A DNA stretch of 64,000 nucleotides from Rickettsia endosymbiont of Lasioglossum villosulum (GTDB taxonomy: Bacteria > Pseudomonadota > Alphaproteobacteria > Rickettsiales > Rickettsiaceae), in the NCBI RefSeq assembly GCF_964026455.1, contig NZ_OZ032152.1:1240001-1304000 (forward strand). Direction: 5' to 3'. Below, one piece after another: positions 1 through 14,586 of this stretch. How positions within the stretch are numbered: the first letter of the stretch is position 1; every line of letters begins with the position of its first letter. The notes beneath the pieces are model-generated. The model did not search any database. It saw only the letters and a list, made by a program, of their open reading frames with translations, and was not told where the DNA came from. The translations under genes and the position numbers were made by a program.

Positions 1-1
1 C

Positions 2-1570
2 CGTATGATTACTAAGCATAACGCTCCGACTCTTAAATTTTTAGTTAAATTTAATGAGCTTTTACAATTAATACAGGATAGATATATTCATTACCTAAAC
101 CTAACTTTTGATAATAAAAAGAAATTTGTCCTAATTATTGCTGCGTCGTTTGTGGTATTAATAATCAGTTTTAAGTTTGTGCAAAAAACCTTTATACCTC
201 AAGAAGATGATGGGTTCTTGCAATTATCTTTTAAAGGACCGGAAGGATCCAGCTTAGAGCATTCCACCGAAATAGTAATAGAAGCCGAGAAAATCCTTGC
301 TAATTACAAAGATATAGCAGGTTACTTAATGGTAATAGGAGCAGGTGGTAGTGATAATGTCTTTTCTTTCGTACCATTAAAAGATTGGAAGCAGCGTTCT
401 AGATCGCAAGAAACAATTAAGAATATGCTGAATAAGCAGTTCTCCGAGATAGTAGGTATGCAAGTTTTTGCTATGGATCCTCGCTCAATGGTCAGTAGTG
501 GCGGAGGTAGCCCTATCGAATTTACTATTCAAACAAATCTTGAGTATGATGATCTAGATAAAATATCGCAGCAATTTATAGATATAATGAAAGCAAACCT
601 GATTTTTTCTAACGTTAATAGGAACCTACAATCAGCAATGCCAACTATTGCTATCGAAATTAATCGTGATAAAGCTTATTTATATGGAATGAATATGGCA
701 AATATTGGTAAAACAGTGCAATATTTGCTGGCAGGTCAACAAGTAGGTGATTTTAGAATGGGGAACGATTTATATGAAGTAATTCTGCAATTTAATCAAA
801 AAGATCGTAGTAGCATTAGTGATTTTAGTAAAATTCTAATACCGACAAAGAATAATAATATGTTGCCCCTTGAATCAATAGCTAATATCACAGAAAAAAT
901 ATCCGTAAAATCATATAGCCATTATAACAACTCAAAATCTGTTACCATCTCTTCCGACCTTAGCCCTGATAGCAAAATTGAAGATGCGATTAACGAAATT
1001 AATAAAATAGCAGCTAACTTACTTGATTCGAGTAACACTATACTCGAATATATCGGAGAAATTAAACAAATGAAAGAAACAGATAGTAATATGCTTATGA
1101 CATTTGGCTTTGCTCTCATATTCATTTATTTGGTGCTTGCAGCACAATTTGAAAGCTTTGTTGATCCGTTATTAATATTGCTTGCTGTACCTTTTTCAAT
1201 AACCGGTGGGGTGCTTACTCTTTGGATTTCAGGTAACAGCCTTAATATGTATAGTAATATCGGGCTTATTACTTTAATTGGGCTAATCACTAAGAACTCT
1301 ATTATGATAGTAGAATTTGCTAACCAACTAAGGGAAAAAGGAGCAAATATTAGAAATGCTATAATAGAAGCTTGTACTCTTCGCCTGCGACCAATTTTAA
1401 TGACTACACTTGCTGCTGTCGTAGGTAGTATACCACTAATTTTTGCAACAGGTGCGGGAGCTGCTGCCCGTAATTCTATTGGTCTTGTAATAGTTGGTGG
1501 CTTAAGCATTGGTACTATATTTACAATTTTTGTTATCCCTGTAATATACCAAACATTTAAGAAAAATTAA
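2..1570 (+). CDS. RND-family efflux transporter (AcrB-like), C-terminal part, cut by window edge
   Basis: This is the C-terminal 522 residues of a proton-driven RND inner-membrane pump of the AcrB/MexF type. The reading frame is open to the first base, so the real start lies upstream and the ATG at base 5 is internal. A membrane helix (about residues 42-60) precedes the second periplasmic porter and docking section. A further cluster of helices follows from about residue 365. Family hallmarks near the end are the NIGLITLIGLITKNSIMIVEF helix and the LRPILMTTLAAVVGSIPL segment. Full-length family members are about 1,000-1,050 aa, so about half is present. Such pumps usually export drugs, bile-like compounds or lipids with a periplasmic adaptor; the adaptor is not in this window. 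Substrate cannot be inferred. Confidence 0.9.
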   Translation, partial: RMITKHNAPTLKFLVKFNELLQLIQDRYIHYLNLTFDNKKKFVLIIAASFVVLIISFKFVQKTFIPQEDDGFLQLSFKGPEGSSLEHSTEIVIEAEKILANYKDIAGYLMVIGAGGSDNVFSFVPLKDWKQRSRSQETIKNMLNKQFSEIVGMQVFAMDPRSMVSSGGGSPIEFTIQTNLEYDDLDKISQQFIDIMKANLIFSNVNRNLQSAMPTIAIEINRDKAYLYGMNMANIGKTVQYLLAGQQVGDFRMGNDLYEVILQFNQKDRSSISDFSKILIPTKNNNMLPLESIANITEKISVKSYSHYNNSKSVTISSDLSPDSKIEDAINEINKIAANLLDSSNTILEYIGEIKQMKETDSNMLMTFGFALIFIYLVLAAQFESFVDPLLILLAVPFSITGGVLTLWISGNSLNMYSNIGLITLIGLITKNSIMIVEFANQLREKGANIRNAIIEACTLRLRPILMTTLAAVVGSIPLIFATGAGAAARNSIGLVIVGGLSIGTIFTIFVIPVIYQTFKKN

Positions 1571-1702
1571 TAACTTGTAAAATAATTTTACAAATATAAA
1601 AATTTAAATGGACATCTATCTAAAAATAGAAAATTATAATTATATGGTAAATTGTTTTGAAGTCTAGATTTACTTAAACATCAATAATATGGAGAGCAAA
1701 AT

Positions 1703-1939
1703 ATGCTAATAAATACTTCTAGTAATCCACTTATCACTACTATACATTTACTATCTTCTATAGGTGCTATAAATTGGGGGCTAATTGGATTATTCAATTT
1801 TAACCTAGTAACACTTTTATTCGGTTCATTTCCAATTATTGTTAAGTTACTTTATATAATTATTGGTTTTTGTAGGATATATTCATTTTTATGTTTAGGA
1901 AAATTATTCTGTAAACCAGGTGTGGAAAAGGGGAAATAA
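1703..1939 (+). CDS. DUF378 family small membrane protein
   Basis: A 78-aa hydrophobic protein with two predicted membrane helices (about residues 10-35 and 38-62). The segment INWGLIGLFNFNLV is the conserved core of the DUF378 (YuzA-like) family, whose function is unknown. A GGAG-type ribosome site lies about 9 bases before the ATG at 1703. It is followed by a strong hairpin and runs convergently toward rpoC. The tail (GKLFCKPGVEKGK) is more polar than in many relatives. Confidence 0.8.
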   Translation: MLINTSSNPLITTIHLLSSIGAINWGLIGLFNFNLVTLLFGSFPIIVKLLYIIIGFCRIYSFLCLGKLFCKPGVEKGK

Positions 1940-1950
1940 TTAATAACTTT

Positions 1951-1990
1951 AGTATTATCCGTTGAGAAAAAAGCGGATAATACTATCTTT
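1951..1990 (+). terminator. Intrinsic terminator after the DUF378 gene
   Basis: A perfect 11-bp stem (AGTATTATCCG at 1951-1961 pairing with CGGATAATACT at 1974-1984) closes a 12-base loop. It lies 12 bases after the stop codon. The T tract behind it is short (ATCTTT), so termination may be partial. Confidence 0.6.
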
Positions 1991-2043
1991 AGTCAGTATA
2001 ACAAGACTCTATATCTTTTTTAATTAATAGCTGAATTTTGACG

Positions 2044-2080
2044 AAGCAATCTCAGGAATATCACTATGAGATTGCTTTTT
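2044..2080. repeat. Palindromic-element remnant between convergent DUF378 and rpoC
   Basis: AAGCAATCTCA (2044-2054) pairs with TGAGATTGCTT (2067-2077) and a T run follows on the plus strand. This is the inner stem of the family A palindromic element seen repeatedly in the window. It sits 5 bases downstream of the rpoC stop and could act as a bidirectional terminator. Confidence 0.65.
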
Positions 2081-2084
2081 AACC

Positions 2085-6293
<4,209 letters not shown>

Positions 6294-6431
6294 TTATTTG
6301 CTCCCAAATTTTGAAGTATCTGCATTATACTTCTTTATTAGAGTCGTTGTGTGAGTATACTTCTTTTCTTTCAAGAGCAGCATTATATACTCCTCCTAAA
6401 AGAAAATTTTAATAGTTTTATTTAATGATTC

Positions 6432-9400
6432 TTAAGATGTCACTTCAAGTTTTACATTAAGACATAAAGATCTAAATTCTTTTATCATCACGTTAAATGA
6501 TTCAGGAATACCAGATTCAAAATTATTTTCACCACGCACTATAGAGTCATAAATCTTAATTCTACCATTTACGTCATCTGATTTAACAGTTAACATTTCT
6601 TGTAAAGTATAAGCAGCCCCATATGCTTGTAATGCCCAGCATTCCATTTCCCCAAAACGCTGACCACCAAAATACGATTTTCCTCCAAGAGGTTGCTGAG
6701 TCACTAAACTATAAGGACCTATAGAACGAGAGTGAATTTTATTATCTACTAAGTGATGTAGCTTTAATAAATATTTCTGCCCTACAGTTACTAGGCGATC
6801 AAAATACTCACCAGTTCTACCATCAATTAGCTTTACTTGCCCTGAAAGATCTTGACCTGCAAGCCTTAGCATATCCTTAACGTCTTCAACCTTTGCACCA
6901 TCAAATACTGGAGTTGCAAAATATACTCCCTTAGCAGCTTCATTACAGAATGCAATAATTTCTTCGTCAGATTTTTCAAGTATATAATTAATATTCTCAC
7001 CATATAGCTCGATTAAAAACTTCTTAATCTTCTCAATACTTGCATGTTTAGTTTTATGTTCTTCTACTAACCCTGCTATTTTTTTTGCTAGATTCACTGA
7101 TGCCCAACCAAGATGAGTTTCAAGCACCTGCCCTATATTCATACGAGAAGGAAGACCTAAAGGATTGAGAACAATATCAACTACCGTCCCATCTTCTAAG
7201 AATGGCATATCCTCTTCTGGCACAATACGTGAAATAACACCTTTATTTCCGTGTCTTCCTGCCATCTTATCACCAGGTTGTAATTTATGCTTAGTTGCAA
7301 TAAATACTTTTACAACTTTTAAAGCACCTTGAGGTAAATCATCTCCGCTTTGTAATTTTTCTACCTTAGTAGCGAACCTTTTATTAAGAGCTTCTTTTTT
7401 GCCATCATAATGACCTTTTAGCTGTTCTATTTCGTTCATTACATTTGCATCTTCAACAGTAAACTGCCAAAGTTGTCCTTTAGATAAACCTTTTAATATT
7501 TCGCTTGTAATAGTTTGCCCAGTCTTTACTGTCTTAGGACCATTAATACTTATCTGTCCTACTAAAAGCTTCTCAAGCCAACTAAATACAAAATGCTCGA
7601 TAATTTCTAATTCATCATCACGGTCTTTTGCTAATTTCTCAATTTGTTGTTTTTCAATAGCAATAGCACGCTGATCTTTTTCAACACCTCGACGAGAGAA
7701 TACTCTTACTTCTACTACCGTTCCGCTAACCCCGGAAGGAACATGCAGCGATGAATCTTTCACATCAAAAGCTTTTTCTCCAAAAATAGCTCTCAGTAAT
7801 TTTTCCTCAGGAGTAATAGGTGATTCACTTTTCGGCGTTACTTTCCCTACTAAAATATCTCCTGCTTTTACTTCTGCACCTACGTAAATTATTCCGACTT
7901 CATCTAAATGACGCAGAGCTTCCTCGCTTACGTTCGGTATATCACGAGTAATTTCTTCCGGACCAAGGCGAGTATCTCTTGCTATTACTTCAAACTCTTC
8001 AATATGAACAGAAGTAAAGACATCTTCTTTTACTATTCGTTCTGATATTAGAATTGAATCTTCAAAATTGTATCCATTCCAAGGCAAGAAAGCGACTAAA
8101 ACATTTCTGCCTAAAGCAATTTCACCATTATCGGTACTAGGTCCATCAGCTATAATATCATTCTTCTTAACATAATGACCAACCTTAACTAAAGGCTTTT
8201 GATTGATACAAGTATTATGGTTAGATTTTTGGAATTTTAATAAGTTATAAATATCAACTGAAGGGGCACTTTCGGTTTTTTGACCAATAGCTCTAATTAC
8301 AATTCTATTTGAATCTACTTGTTCAACTATACCATCATTTAATGCAAGTACAGATGCTCCAGAATCTTTTGCTACCACTCCCTCAACTCCTGTACCTACA
8401 AAAGGTGCATCGGTTTTAATTAAAGGAACCGCTTGCCTTTGCATGTTTGATCCCATCAAAGCACGGTTAGCATCATCATTTTCTAAGAACGGTATAAGAG
8501 AAGCTGCAACAGATACAACCTGCATAGGCGTTACATCAATGAAGTCTACTTCATGTGGCTCTACCATTACAAAATTGCCACCTTCAACTCGGCAATTAAT
8601 AAATTCGCCCTGCAATACTCCATCTTTATCAACCTTAGAATTTGCTTGACCGATCTTATACTTCCCTTCTTCAATAGCTGAAAGATATACTACTTCATCG
8701 GTTACATGTCCGTCTTTGACTTTTCTATATGGGCTTTCTATGAAACCATGCTTATTTATTCTAGCATAAGTTGCCATAGAGTTAATTAGTCCGATATTTT
8801 GACCTTCAGGTGTTTCAATAGGACAAATACGACCATAGTGAGTTGGGTGCACGTCACGCACTTCAAAACCTGCTCTATCACGACTAAGACCACCAGGACC
8901 TAATGCTGATAATCTTCTTTTATGAGTTATTTCAGACAATGGATTTGTTTGATCCATAAATTGGGATAATTGCGAAGTGCTGAAAAATTCCTTTATTACT
9001 GAAACCAAAATTTTAGAATTCACTAAATCGTGAGGCATTACTGTATCAATATCACCTGCCGACATTCTTTCAACCACTGACTTTTCCATCCGGACAAGAC
9101 CTATTCTGAATTGATTTTCTATCAATTCACCAACCGATCTAACTCTTCTGTTACCTAAGTGATCAATATCGTCTATAATCCCTTTGCCATCTTTAAGCTC
9201 TACTAAAACTCTTAATATATTTTTTATATCATCTGTAGTTAAAACAGTAGTTTCATCAGAGATATTTAGTTCTAACCTTGAATTCATTTTTATTCGACCT
9301 ACTTCTGAAAGATCATATCTTTCAGGGTCAAAGAATAAATTATAAAATAAACTTTCAGCAGCTTCAATATTAGCAGGTTCGCCAGGTCTTAATACTCTAA

Positions 9401-10550
9401 AAATATCAAATAATGCTGATTCACGATCCTGGTTTTTATCAGAAAATAAAGTATTTCTTATATATGGACCGGATTGAGGATTAATTACTAGTACGCTAAT
9501 ATTTTTAATTTTCAGATCACTAATTACACTAAGTAACTCAACAGTAACCATTTCGCCGATTTTTGCTAATACTTCACCGCTTTCAGGATCTTTTAAATCC
9601 TCAGATAAATATTTACCAATTAAAGCTTCATGAGATACTAAAATATTATTAAGCCCTTCCCCAGCATATTTTTTAGCTAAACGAGGAGTAATTTTTTGTC
9701 CTGCTTTAAGTAAAACATTTCCTGTATCAGCATCTATTAAATCACTTGTTAATCTATGTGCAGTAATATGGCTAGGCATAAATTTAACTGCCCATCCCTT
9801 ATTTTTAACCACTTTATAATTTACTGAATCATAATAAAATTTTATAATTTCCTCTGTGCTCATGCCTATTGCTTTAAGCAAAGTAGTAGCATAAAGTTTT
9901 CTTTTTCTATCTATTCTAAAATAAATAATATCTTTAGTATCAAACTCTAAATCAAGCCATGATCCTCTATATGGAATAACACGTGCAGAATATAAAAGTT
10001 TTCTAGAAGAGTGAACTTTGCCCTCATCATGATAGAAAAACACCCCAGGTGAGCGATGCATTTGCGATACAACTACCCTTTCTGTACCATTAATAATAAA
10101 AGTACCATTTTTAGTCATTAATGGGATGTTACCCATATATACTTGTTGTTCTTTGATACCTTTAATCTCTCGGCTACCAGTATCTTCGTCTATATCCCAA
10201 ATACTTAACCTTAAGGTTACCTTAAGAGAAGAATCATAACTTAAGCTTCTTTGAGTGCATTCCTCTACATCATATTTTGGAGTATCAAATTCATGTTTAA
10301 CGAATTCTAAGTTAGCAATATTAGAAGGATCAGAGATAGGAAAAATTGAATTTAATATAGATTGTAAGCCTTTATTTTTTCTTTCGGAATCTTTTGTATC
10401 TAGCTGTAGAAAATTTTTTTCATATGAATTTTTTTGAATCTCAATTAAATTCGGTATATCTGCTACTAAATTTATATGACCAAAATTTTTTCTTACTCTT
10501 TTATTATGTGACAAGGGTTGTACTTCAATATTATCCCTTAATGAAACCAT
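6432..10550 (-). CDS. rpoB: DNA-directed RNA polymerase subunit beta
   Basis: Second-largest RNA polymerase subunit, 1,372 aa. An AGGAG site lies about 6 bases before the ATG. The rifampicin-binding cluster ([20 protein letters not shown] followed by RLSALGPGG, about residues 524-553) carries the susceptible-type residues known from E. coli (D516, H526 and S531 equivalents). Residue 973, counted from this start, is Leu in an [11 protein letters not shown] context. I recall Phe973Leu being reported for naturally rifampicin-resistant Rickettsia, so this is raised as a finding. Conserved segments [15 protein letters not shown] and [19 protein letters not shown] support full length. A hairpin lies in its leader and a 617-bp gap separates it from rplL, containing an attenuator-like terminator. 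Confidence 0.98.
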   Translation of the reverse strand: MVSLRDNIEVQPLSHNKRVRKNFGHINLVADIPNLIEIQKNSYEKNFLQLDTKDSERKNKGLQSILNSIFPISDPSNIANLEFVKHEFDTPKYDVEECTQRSLSYDSSLKVTLRLSIWDIDEDTGSREIKGIKEQQVYMGNIPLMTKNGTFIINGTERVVVSQMHRSPGVFFYHDEGKVHSSRKLLYSARVIPYRGSWLDLEFDTKDIIYFRIDRKRKLYATTLLKAIGMSTEEIIKFYYDSVNYKVVKNKGWAVKFMPSHITAHRLTSDLIDADTGNVLLKAGQKITPRLAKKYAGEGLNNILVSHEALIGKYLSEDLKDPESGEVLAKIGEMVTVELLSVISDLKIKNISVLVINPQSGPYIRNTLFSDKNQDRESALFDIFRVLRPGEPANIEAAESLFYNLFFDPERYDLSEVGRIKMNSRLELNISDETTVLTTDDIKNILRVLVELKDGKGIIDDIDHLGNRRVRSVGELIENQFRIGLVRMEKSVVERMSAGDIDTVMPHDLVNSKILVSVIKEFFSTSQLSQFMDQTNPLSEITHKRRLSALGPGGLSRDRAGFEVRDVHPTHYGRICPIETPEGQNIGLINSMATYARINKHGFIESPYRKVKDGHVTDEVVYLSAIEEGKYKIGQANSKVDKDGVLQGEFINCRVEGGNFVMVEPHEVDFIDVTPMQVVSVAASLIPFLENDDANRALMGSNMQRQAVPLIKTDAPFVGTGVEGVVAKDSGASVLALNDGIVEQVDSNRIVIRAIGQKTESAPSVDIYNLLKFQKSNHNTCINQKPLVKVGHYVKKNDIIADGPSTDNGEIALGRNVLVAFLPWNGYNFEDSILISERIVKEDVFTSVHIEEFEVIARDTRLGPEEITRDIPNVSEEALRHLDEVGIIYVGAEVKAGDILVGKVTPKSESPITPEEKLLRAIFGEKAFDVKDSSLHVPSGVSGTVVEVRVFSRRGVEKDQRAIAIEKQQIEKLAKDRDDELEIIEHFVFSWLEKLLVGQISINGPKTVKTGQTITSEILKGLSKGQLWQFTVEDANVMNEIEQLKGHYDGKKEALNKRFATKVEKLQSGDDLPQGALKVVKVFIATKHKLQPGDKMAGRHGNKGVISRIVPEEDMPFLEDGTVVDIVLNPLGLPSRMNIGQVLETHLGWASVNLAKKIAGLVEEHKTKHASIEKIKKFLIELYGENINYILEKSDEEIIAFCNEAAKGVYFATPVFDGAKVEDVKDMLRLAGQDLSGQVKLIDGRTGEYFDRLVTVGQKYLLKLHHLVDNKIHSRSIGPYSLVTQQPLGGKSYFGGQRFGEMECWALQAYGAAYTLQEMLTVKSDDVNGRIKIYDSIVRGENNFESGIPESFNVMIKEFRSLCLNVKLEVTS

Positions 10551-10573
10551 ATAATCTCCTGACTGATAAAAAA

Positions 10574-10603
10574 TTAACTATCAACATTGAAGTTAATAGT
10601 TAA
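10574..10603 (-). promoter_or_regulatory. Leader hairpin just upstream of rpoB
   Basis: TTAACTATCAAC (10574-10585) and GTTAATAGTTAA (10592-10603) form a 12-bp stem with one mismatch and a 6-base loop. It ends about 24 bases before the rpoB start codon, next to the ribosome site. It may influence rpoB translation; no protein-binding site is recognised. Confidence 0.4.
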
Positions 10604-11060
10604 AGAAACTTAAATAGACTTATTATTAAACTTTATTAACGCAAGCATTATGATAAGATTTTATAAAATCTTGTCTTAATACTGGAAAAACAAGGAAAAT
10701 AATAGCTTAAGGTGGCTTTTGCTATCATTTTTATACTGTAAATCTTTTTAATATAACTTACGGTAAATCTTCACTTATAATTAAGGACAAGTCTTACTAG
10801 AGTCCTAATCTTTTTAGTCGAATTTAAGATTAAATTCTTATCTTAAATCTGCATCATTAACTTTTAATTTTTAATGCTTAGAGTTTAAGTTATTAACGTA
10901 AATACGGTTTTACAGTTTCATAACTTAACTACATTAACTAAAATTTTTGTTAAATGAAGATAATTTTGATAAAAATTTTTAATGGTAATTTTTAACTTAG
11001 CGTTAACTACTAGAAATTACTAACAAATCACTTTATAAAAAAGTAATTCATTAACAAAAT
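10604..11060 (-). other. Non-coding upstream region of rpoB
   Basis: About 460 bp of very AT-rich sequence without a credible ORF on either strand. It holds a perfect 18-bp palindrome (AAGATTTTATAAAATCTT, 10655-10672). A promoter for rpoBC is likely here because a terminator-like hairpin separates it from rplL, but the base composition makes any specific -10/-35 call unreliable. Confidence 0.4.
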
Positions 11061-11064
11061 AGCT

Positions 11065-11104
11065 AAAAGCCTTATTTAAATTTAACTACTAAAATAAGGC
11101 TTTT
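11065..11104 (-). terminator. Attenuator/terminator between rplL and rpoB
   Basis: A perfect 13-bp stem (AAAAGCCTTATTT at 11065-11077 against AAATAAGGCTTTT at 11092-11104) lies 63 bases downstream of the rplL stop on the minus strand. Its position matches the rplL-rpoB attenuator known in E. coli, which lets ribosomal proteins be made in excess of polymerase subunits. The T tract is only four bases before AGC, consistent with partial read-through. Confidence 0.7.
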
Positions 11105-11167
11105 AAAAATTCTAATAAGCAATTTTAAATTTTATATTAACGTAAAAAATTTATTATAAAAATAAAA

Positions 11168-11548
11168 TTACTTTAATTCTACTTTTGCTCCAGCAGCTTC
11201 TAATTTGCTTTTAATTTCTTCTGCTTCTGCTTTTTTCACATTACTCTTAATTGGCTTTGGAGCTTCATCAACTAATTTTTTAGCTTCAATTAAACCAAGA
11301 CCTGTAATTTCTTTTACAATTTTAATTACTTCCACTTTTTTATCACCACTAGCAGCTAAAACTACTTCAAAATTAGTTTTTTCAGCAGCTGCTTCAGCAG
11401 CAGGAGCGGCGGCAGCGGCGGCAGCTGCTACAGCTACAGGTGCTGCTGCAGATACACCCCATTTTTCTTCTAACATTTTTACAAGCTCAGCTGCTTGCAT
11501 TAATGTTAAAGATGATAATTGTTCTTCAATTTTAGCTAAATCTGCCAT
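11168..11548 (-). CDS. rplL: 50S ribosomal protein L7/L12
   Basis: Stalk protein that recruits translation GTPases to the ribosome, 126 aa. The N-terminal dimerisation domain (about residues 1-32) is followed by an Ala-rich flexible hinge (about 33-56) and the C-terminal factor-binding domain with the conserved [19 protein letters not shown] segment. It follows rplJ by 38 bp in the transcription direction. A GAAAAAA-rich ribosome site precedes the ATG. A long antisense frame exists over this gene but is a composition artefact. Confidence 0.98.
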   Translation of the reverse strand: MADLAKIEEQLSSLTLMQAAELVKMLEEKWGVSAAAPVAVAAAAAAAAPAAEAAAEKTNFEVVLAASGDKKVEVIKIVKEITGLGLIEAKKLVDEAPKPIKSNVKKAEAEEIKSKLEAAGAKVELK

Positions 11549-11586
11549 AATTTTTTCCTTTTTACTTTTATATATTATTATCTGAA

Positions 11587-12096
11587 TTAATTTTTACTAG
11601 CATTTGCTTGTACTACCCTGGCTAAGCTTGAAGACGGTGCTTGTAAAACGCCTGCAATCTTAGTAGCCGGAGCTTGTAATAACCCAACAATTTTACTTCT
11701 AAGCTCATTTAATGAAGGTAACTTAGAAAGTTCTTTTATTGAATGTTCATTTAATACTTGTTTATCGACTATACCGCCAACAATCTTAAGATTTTCATTG
11801 CTTTTAGCAAAATTAACTACTAACTTTGCCATTTCAACCGGTTCTTTAGAATAAACAATAGCGGTAGGACCCGAAAATAAGCTTACGATATCATCAAGAC
11901 CTGCTTTATTTGCTGCTATTTTTGCTAAAGTATTTTTTACAACTTTAAAACCTGCATCCTTAGACTTAAGAGACTCCCTAAGTGAATTGACTTCACTAAC
12001 AGTTAATCCGTGATAATGAGCAACGATTACAGATGGTGAATCTTTATAAATACTTGCTATTTCTTCTACAACTTCCGGTTTTTCTGATCTTAACAC
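11587..12096 (-). CDS. rplJ: 50S ribosomal protein L10
   Basis: Base of the L7/L12 stalk, 169 aa, with the typical opening ([20 protein letters not shown]) and the C-terminal helix that anchors L12 dimers ([12 protein letters not shown]). In many bacteria the L10-L12 complex represses its own mRNA leader. The 238-bp gap upstream (12097-12334), much wider than the rplK-rplA gap, is where such a leader and a promoter would lie; no fold is assigned. Confidence 0.97.
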   Translation of the reverse strand: MLRSEKPEVVEEIASIYKDSPSVIVAHYHGLTVSEVNSLRESLKSKDAGFKVVKNTLAKIAANKAGLDDIVSLFSGPTAIVYSKEPVEMAKLVVNFAKSNENLKIVGGIVDKQVLNEHSIKELSKLPSLNELRSKIVGLLQAPATKIAGVLQAPSSSLARVVQANASKN

Positions 12097-12334
12097 TCTA
12101 TTAATTCTCCTTGTTACAACACTTGAGATGTTTCTATATTTTTCTTAATAACTTATTATTTATTAAGATAGCTATTTTTTTATACTTTATTAGTCTACTT
12201 ACAAAAATTTAGATTAATATTTGAAGTTTTACTTTAAGCTATATTTATAAAATTTAGTACAAATAAGTTTAATATATATTAGACTTTGCATAAATCAATA
12301 AGTTAGATAGCTAAAAAATATAGACTCAAATGTA

Positions 12335-13054
12335 TTATGCTATACTAGCTAAATCTATTTGTACTGATGCACCCATAGTAGAAGATAAATATATTGCTTT
12401 TAAATAACTTCCTTTCACTCCAGTAGGTTTTGCTTTAACTACTGCATCAATAAACGCTTTCAAATTTTTTAATAAATCTTGATCTGGAAAAGATAATTTT
12501 CCAAGACCTGCGTGAATTATACCTGCTTTTTCTGCTCTATATTCTACTTGACCGCTTTTAGCATTCTTAACAGCACCCTTAATATCTAATGTCACAGTCC
12601 CGAGTTTAGGATTCGGCATTAAACCTTTTGGTCCTAAAATTCTTGCAACTGAACCTATAGCTGCCATCATATCGGGAGTAGCTATACATACATCGAAATT
12701 GATCTTACCAGCTTTAATTTCATCAATAATATTGCTTGAGCCTACTAAATCTGCACCAGCAGCTTTAGCTTCTTCTTCTCTTTCCTCTTTACAAATAACG
12801 GCAACTCTTACAGTCTTACCTGTTCCTGCTGGTAAATTCACTACACCACGTACCATTTGATCAGAATGTCTTGGATCAATTCCAAGCTTCATAACTATTT
12901 CTAAGGTTGGATCAAATTTAACATAAGAAGCGGATTTTAATCTCTCAACCGCAGTTGTTAAATTATATAAACTATCCGATCTTACTTTAACGCGTGCTTC
13001 TCTTATTTTCTTACCGCCGCTAGATTTTATAGCAACATCTTTGTTATTTGACAT
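12335..13054 (-). CDS. rplA: 50S ribosomal protein L1
   Basis: rRNA-binding L1-stalk protein, 239 aa. The conserved signature is visible as [20 protein letters not shown] around residue 130. It starts 5 bp after the rplK stop, so the two are almost certainly cotranscribed. L1 commonly autoregulates the rplKA mRNA in bacteria. The C-terminal [13 protein letters not shown] is the normal family ending. Confidence 0.98.
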   Translation of the reverse strand: MSNNKDVAIKSSGGKKIREARVKVRSDSLYNLTTAVERLKSASYVKFDPTLEIVMKLGIDPRHSDQMVRGVVNLPAGTGKTVRVAVICKEEREEEAKAAGADLVGSSNIIDEIKAGKINFDVCIATPDMMAAIGSVARILGPKGLMPNPKLGTVTLDIKGAVKNAKSGQVEYRAEKAGIIHAGLGKLSFPDQDLLKNLKAFIDAVVKAKPTGVKGSYLKAIYLSSTMGASVQIDLASIA

Positions 13055-13059
13055 AATAA

Positions 13060-13497
13060 TTAATTCCCTACAACTTCAATTCCCATGGATGCTGCACTAC
13101 CACAAATAATCTTTGTTGCAGCTTTAATATCTTTTGTATTTAAATCAGGCATTTTTAACTTTGCAATCTCACGGCAATCATCCATAGTGATTTTACCTAC
13201 CACAGCTTCCTTTTTAGTAGCCCCAGATCCTTTGGTGACTTTAGCATATTTCTTTATAAGATGAGATGCCGGCGGTGTTTTAACTATAAAAGTAAAACTC
13301 TTATCTGCATATATAGTAATAACAGTTGGAAGAGGCGTCCCTTTTTCAATACCTTGTGTAACAGCATTAAAAGCTTTACAAAATTCCATGATATTAACTT
13401 TTCTTTGTCCAAGCGTTGACCCTATAGGAGGAGCAGGGGTAGCTTCACCAGCCTTTACATAAAAGTTAATATGACCTTCTATTTTTTTTTGTGCCAT
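13060..13497 (-). CDS. rplK: 50S ribosomal protein L11
   Basis: GTPase-centre ribosomal protein, 145 aa. The N-terminal proline-rich segment ([20 protein letters not shown]) and the C-terminal rRNA-binding domain ([20 protein letters not shown]) are intact. The C-terminal signature is seen around residues 125-140. It follows nusG by 92 bp in the usual nusG-rplK-rplA order. Confidence 0.98.
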   Translation of the reverse strand: MAQKKIEGHINFYVKAGEATPAPPIGSTLGQRKVNIMEFCKAFNAVTQGIEKGTPLPTVITIYADKSFTFIVKTPPASHLIKKYAKVTKGSGATKKEAVVGKITMDDCREIAKLKMPDLNTKDIKAATKIICGSAASMGIEVVGN

Positions 13498-13589
13498 TTA
13501 CGAATATCCTTCTTTTCTCTCTTAATCATAGCCTTAAATTTTTTTATCTTTAAAGATAATCAAATAATAATTCTATTCATTTATTTACA

Positions 13590-14162
13590 TTAGTCGTTTT
13601 TCTTTACTTGGGTAAAGCTCAACTCTATCGGAGTTGCTTTGCCAAATATTGATACTGAAACTTTTAATCTAGCTTTTTCTTGGTCTACTTCTTCTACAGT
13701 ACCTGTAAAGGTTTCAAAAGGTCCTTCTGTAACAGTCACTATTTCGCCGACCTCGTATAATTTCGCATCTTTTGCTTCTTTAGCTTCGGTTTCTAATCTA
13801 ATATTCTGTATTTCGCTTTCCGTAAGAGCTTTTGGAGTAGTTTTACTACCTAAAAAGCCTGTTACTCCTGGTATATTTTTTACTAAATGCCAAGATTTAT
13901 CTGTCATATTCATTTTTATTAGAATATAACTAGGCATTAATTTTTTTTCTACCTTGACGTTTTTACCGCGTTTAACTTCGGAAACACCAAAAACCGGTAC
14001 TAATATATCATCAAAAAAATCTGACATTTTTTGCTTGCTAATTCTCTCAAGCATCACTCGTTTTATACGATTTTCTGCTCCTGATGCAGTATGTATAACA
14101 TACCACTTTTTTGTATCTTTTTCAGAATTTGACAATATATCATCTATATTTTGTTCTGCCAC
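13590..14162 (-). CDS. nusG: Transcription termination/antitermination factor NusG
   Basis: Processivity factor that binds RNA polymerase and couples transcription with ribosomes or Rho, 190 aa. The NGN domain ([18 protein letters not shown], about residues 20-37; [20 protein letters not shown]) is followed by a KOW domain ([20 protein letters not shown], about 140-160). The gene is 18 bp after secE, the normal secE-nusG pairing. Length is typical. Confidence 0.98.
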   Translation of the reverse strand: MAEQNIDDILSNSEKDTKKWYVIHTASGAENRIKRVMLERISKQKMSDFFDDILVPVFGVSEVKRGKNVKVEKKLMPSYILIKMNMTDKSWHLVKNIPGVTGFLGSKTTPKALTESEIQNIRLETEAKEAKDAKLYEVGEIVTVTEGPFETFTGTVEEVDQEKARLKVSVSIFGKATPIELSFTQVKKND

Positions 14163-14180
14163 AATTTATTCCTTGATAAC

Positions 14181-14381
14181 TTATTTACCGATGTTAAGTA
14201 AAATTTGTATTATATTATGTATACCATAATCGAGCACTAAACAAATTAGGCTAAAAACAAAAACCGCTAATATGACTACTAAAGTCGAAGCAGTTAACTC
14301 TTTTTTAGTGGGCCAAACTACTTTATAAGCTTCTTGTTTAACTTGTTCAAAAAACTTGTATATTTTATATTCTTTAAACAT
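14181..14381 (-). CDS. secE: Preprotein translocase subunit SecE
   Basis: A 66-aa single-TM SecE, the short alphaproteobacterial form. The amphipathic stretch [17 protein letters not shown] (about residues 12-28) is the conserved SecE motif, followed by one membrane helix (about 31-56). It clamps SecY in the translocon. The gene lies between tRNA(Trp) and nusG. Confidence 0.95.
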   Translation of the reverse strand: MFKEYKIYKFFEQVKQEAYKVVWPTKKELTASTLVVILAVFVFSLICLVLDYGIHNIIQILLNIGK

Positions 14382-14422
14382 ATTTATAAGTTATTTTATA
14401 GTAAAAACCCTATTACTTGTAA

Positions 14423-14498
14423 TGGCAGGAGCGACAGGCATCGAACCCGCAACCTCCGGTTTTGGAGACCGGCGCTCTACCAATTGAGCTACACTCCT
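14423..14498 (-). tRNA. tRNA-Trp (anticodon CCA)
   Basis: On the minus strand a 76-base cloverleaf starts AGGAGTGTAGCTC, has the anticodon loop CTCCAAA between CCGGT and ACCGG, a GGTTCGATGCC T-arm, and ends GCCA with the CCA tail encoded. The acceptor arms AGGAGTG and CGCTCCT pair. It lies between fusA and secE, the position tRNA(Trp) holds upstream of secE in other bacteria. Confidence 0.97.
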
Positions 14499-14586
14499 AT
14501 CATATTTTAAATAAAAAATCAACAAAATTTATTGGAAACCTTTTTATTTAAATATAATATTTTTAATTTTAAGCTAATAATAAATA

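Noticed and set aside
1126-1509. 127-codon ORF antisense to the RND pump
   Set aside because: It mirrors a conserved membrane region and has no ribosome site or homologue I recognise.
10600-11060. A specific rpoBC promoter
   Set aside because: Many AT-rich -10-like hexamers occur, but none has a convincing -35 at the right distance.
11205-11585. 126-codon plus-strand frame across rplL
   Set aside because: It is antisense to rplL and its Ala-rich stretch is the mirror of the L7/L12 hinge codons.
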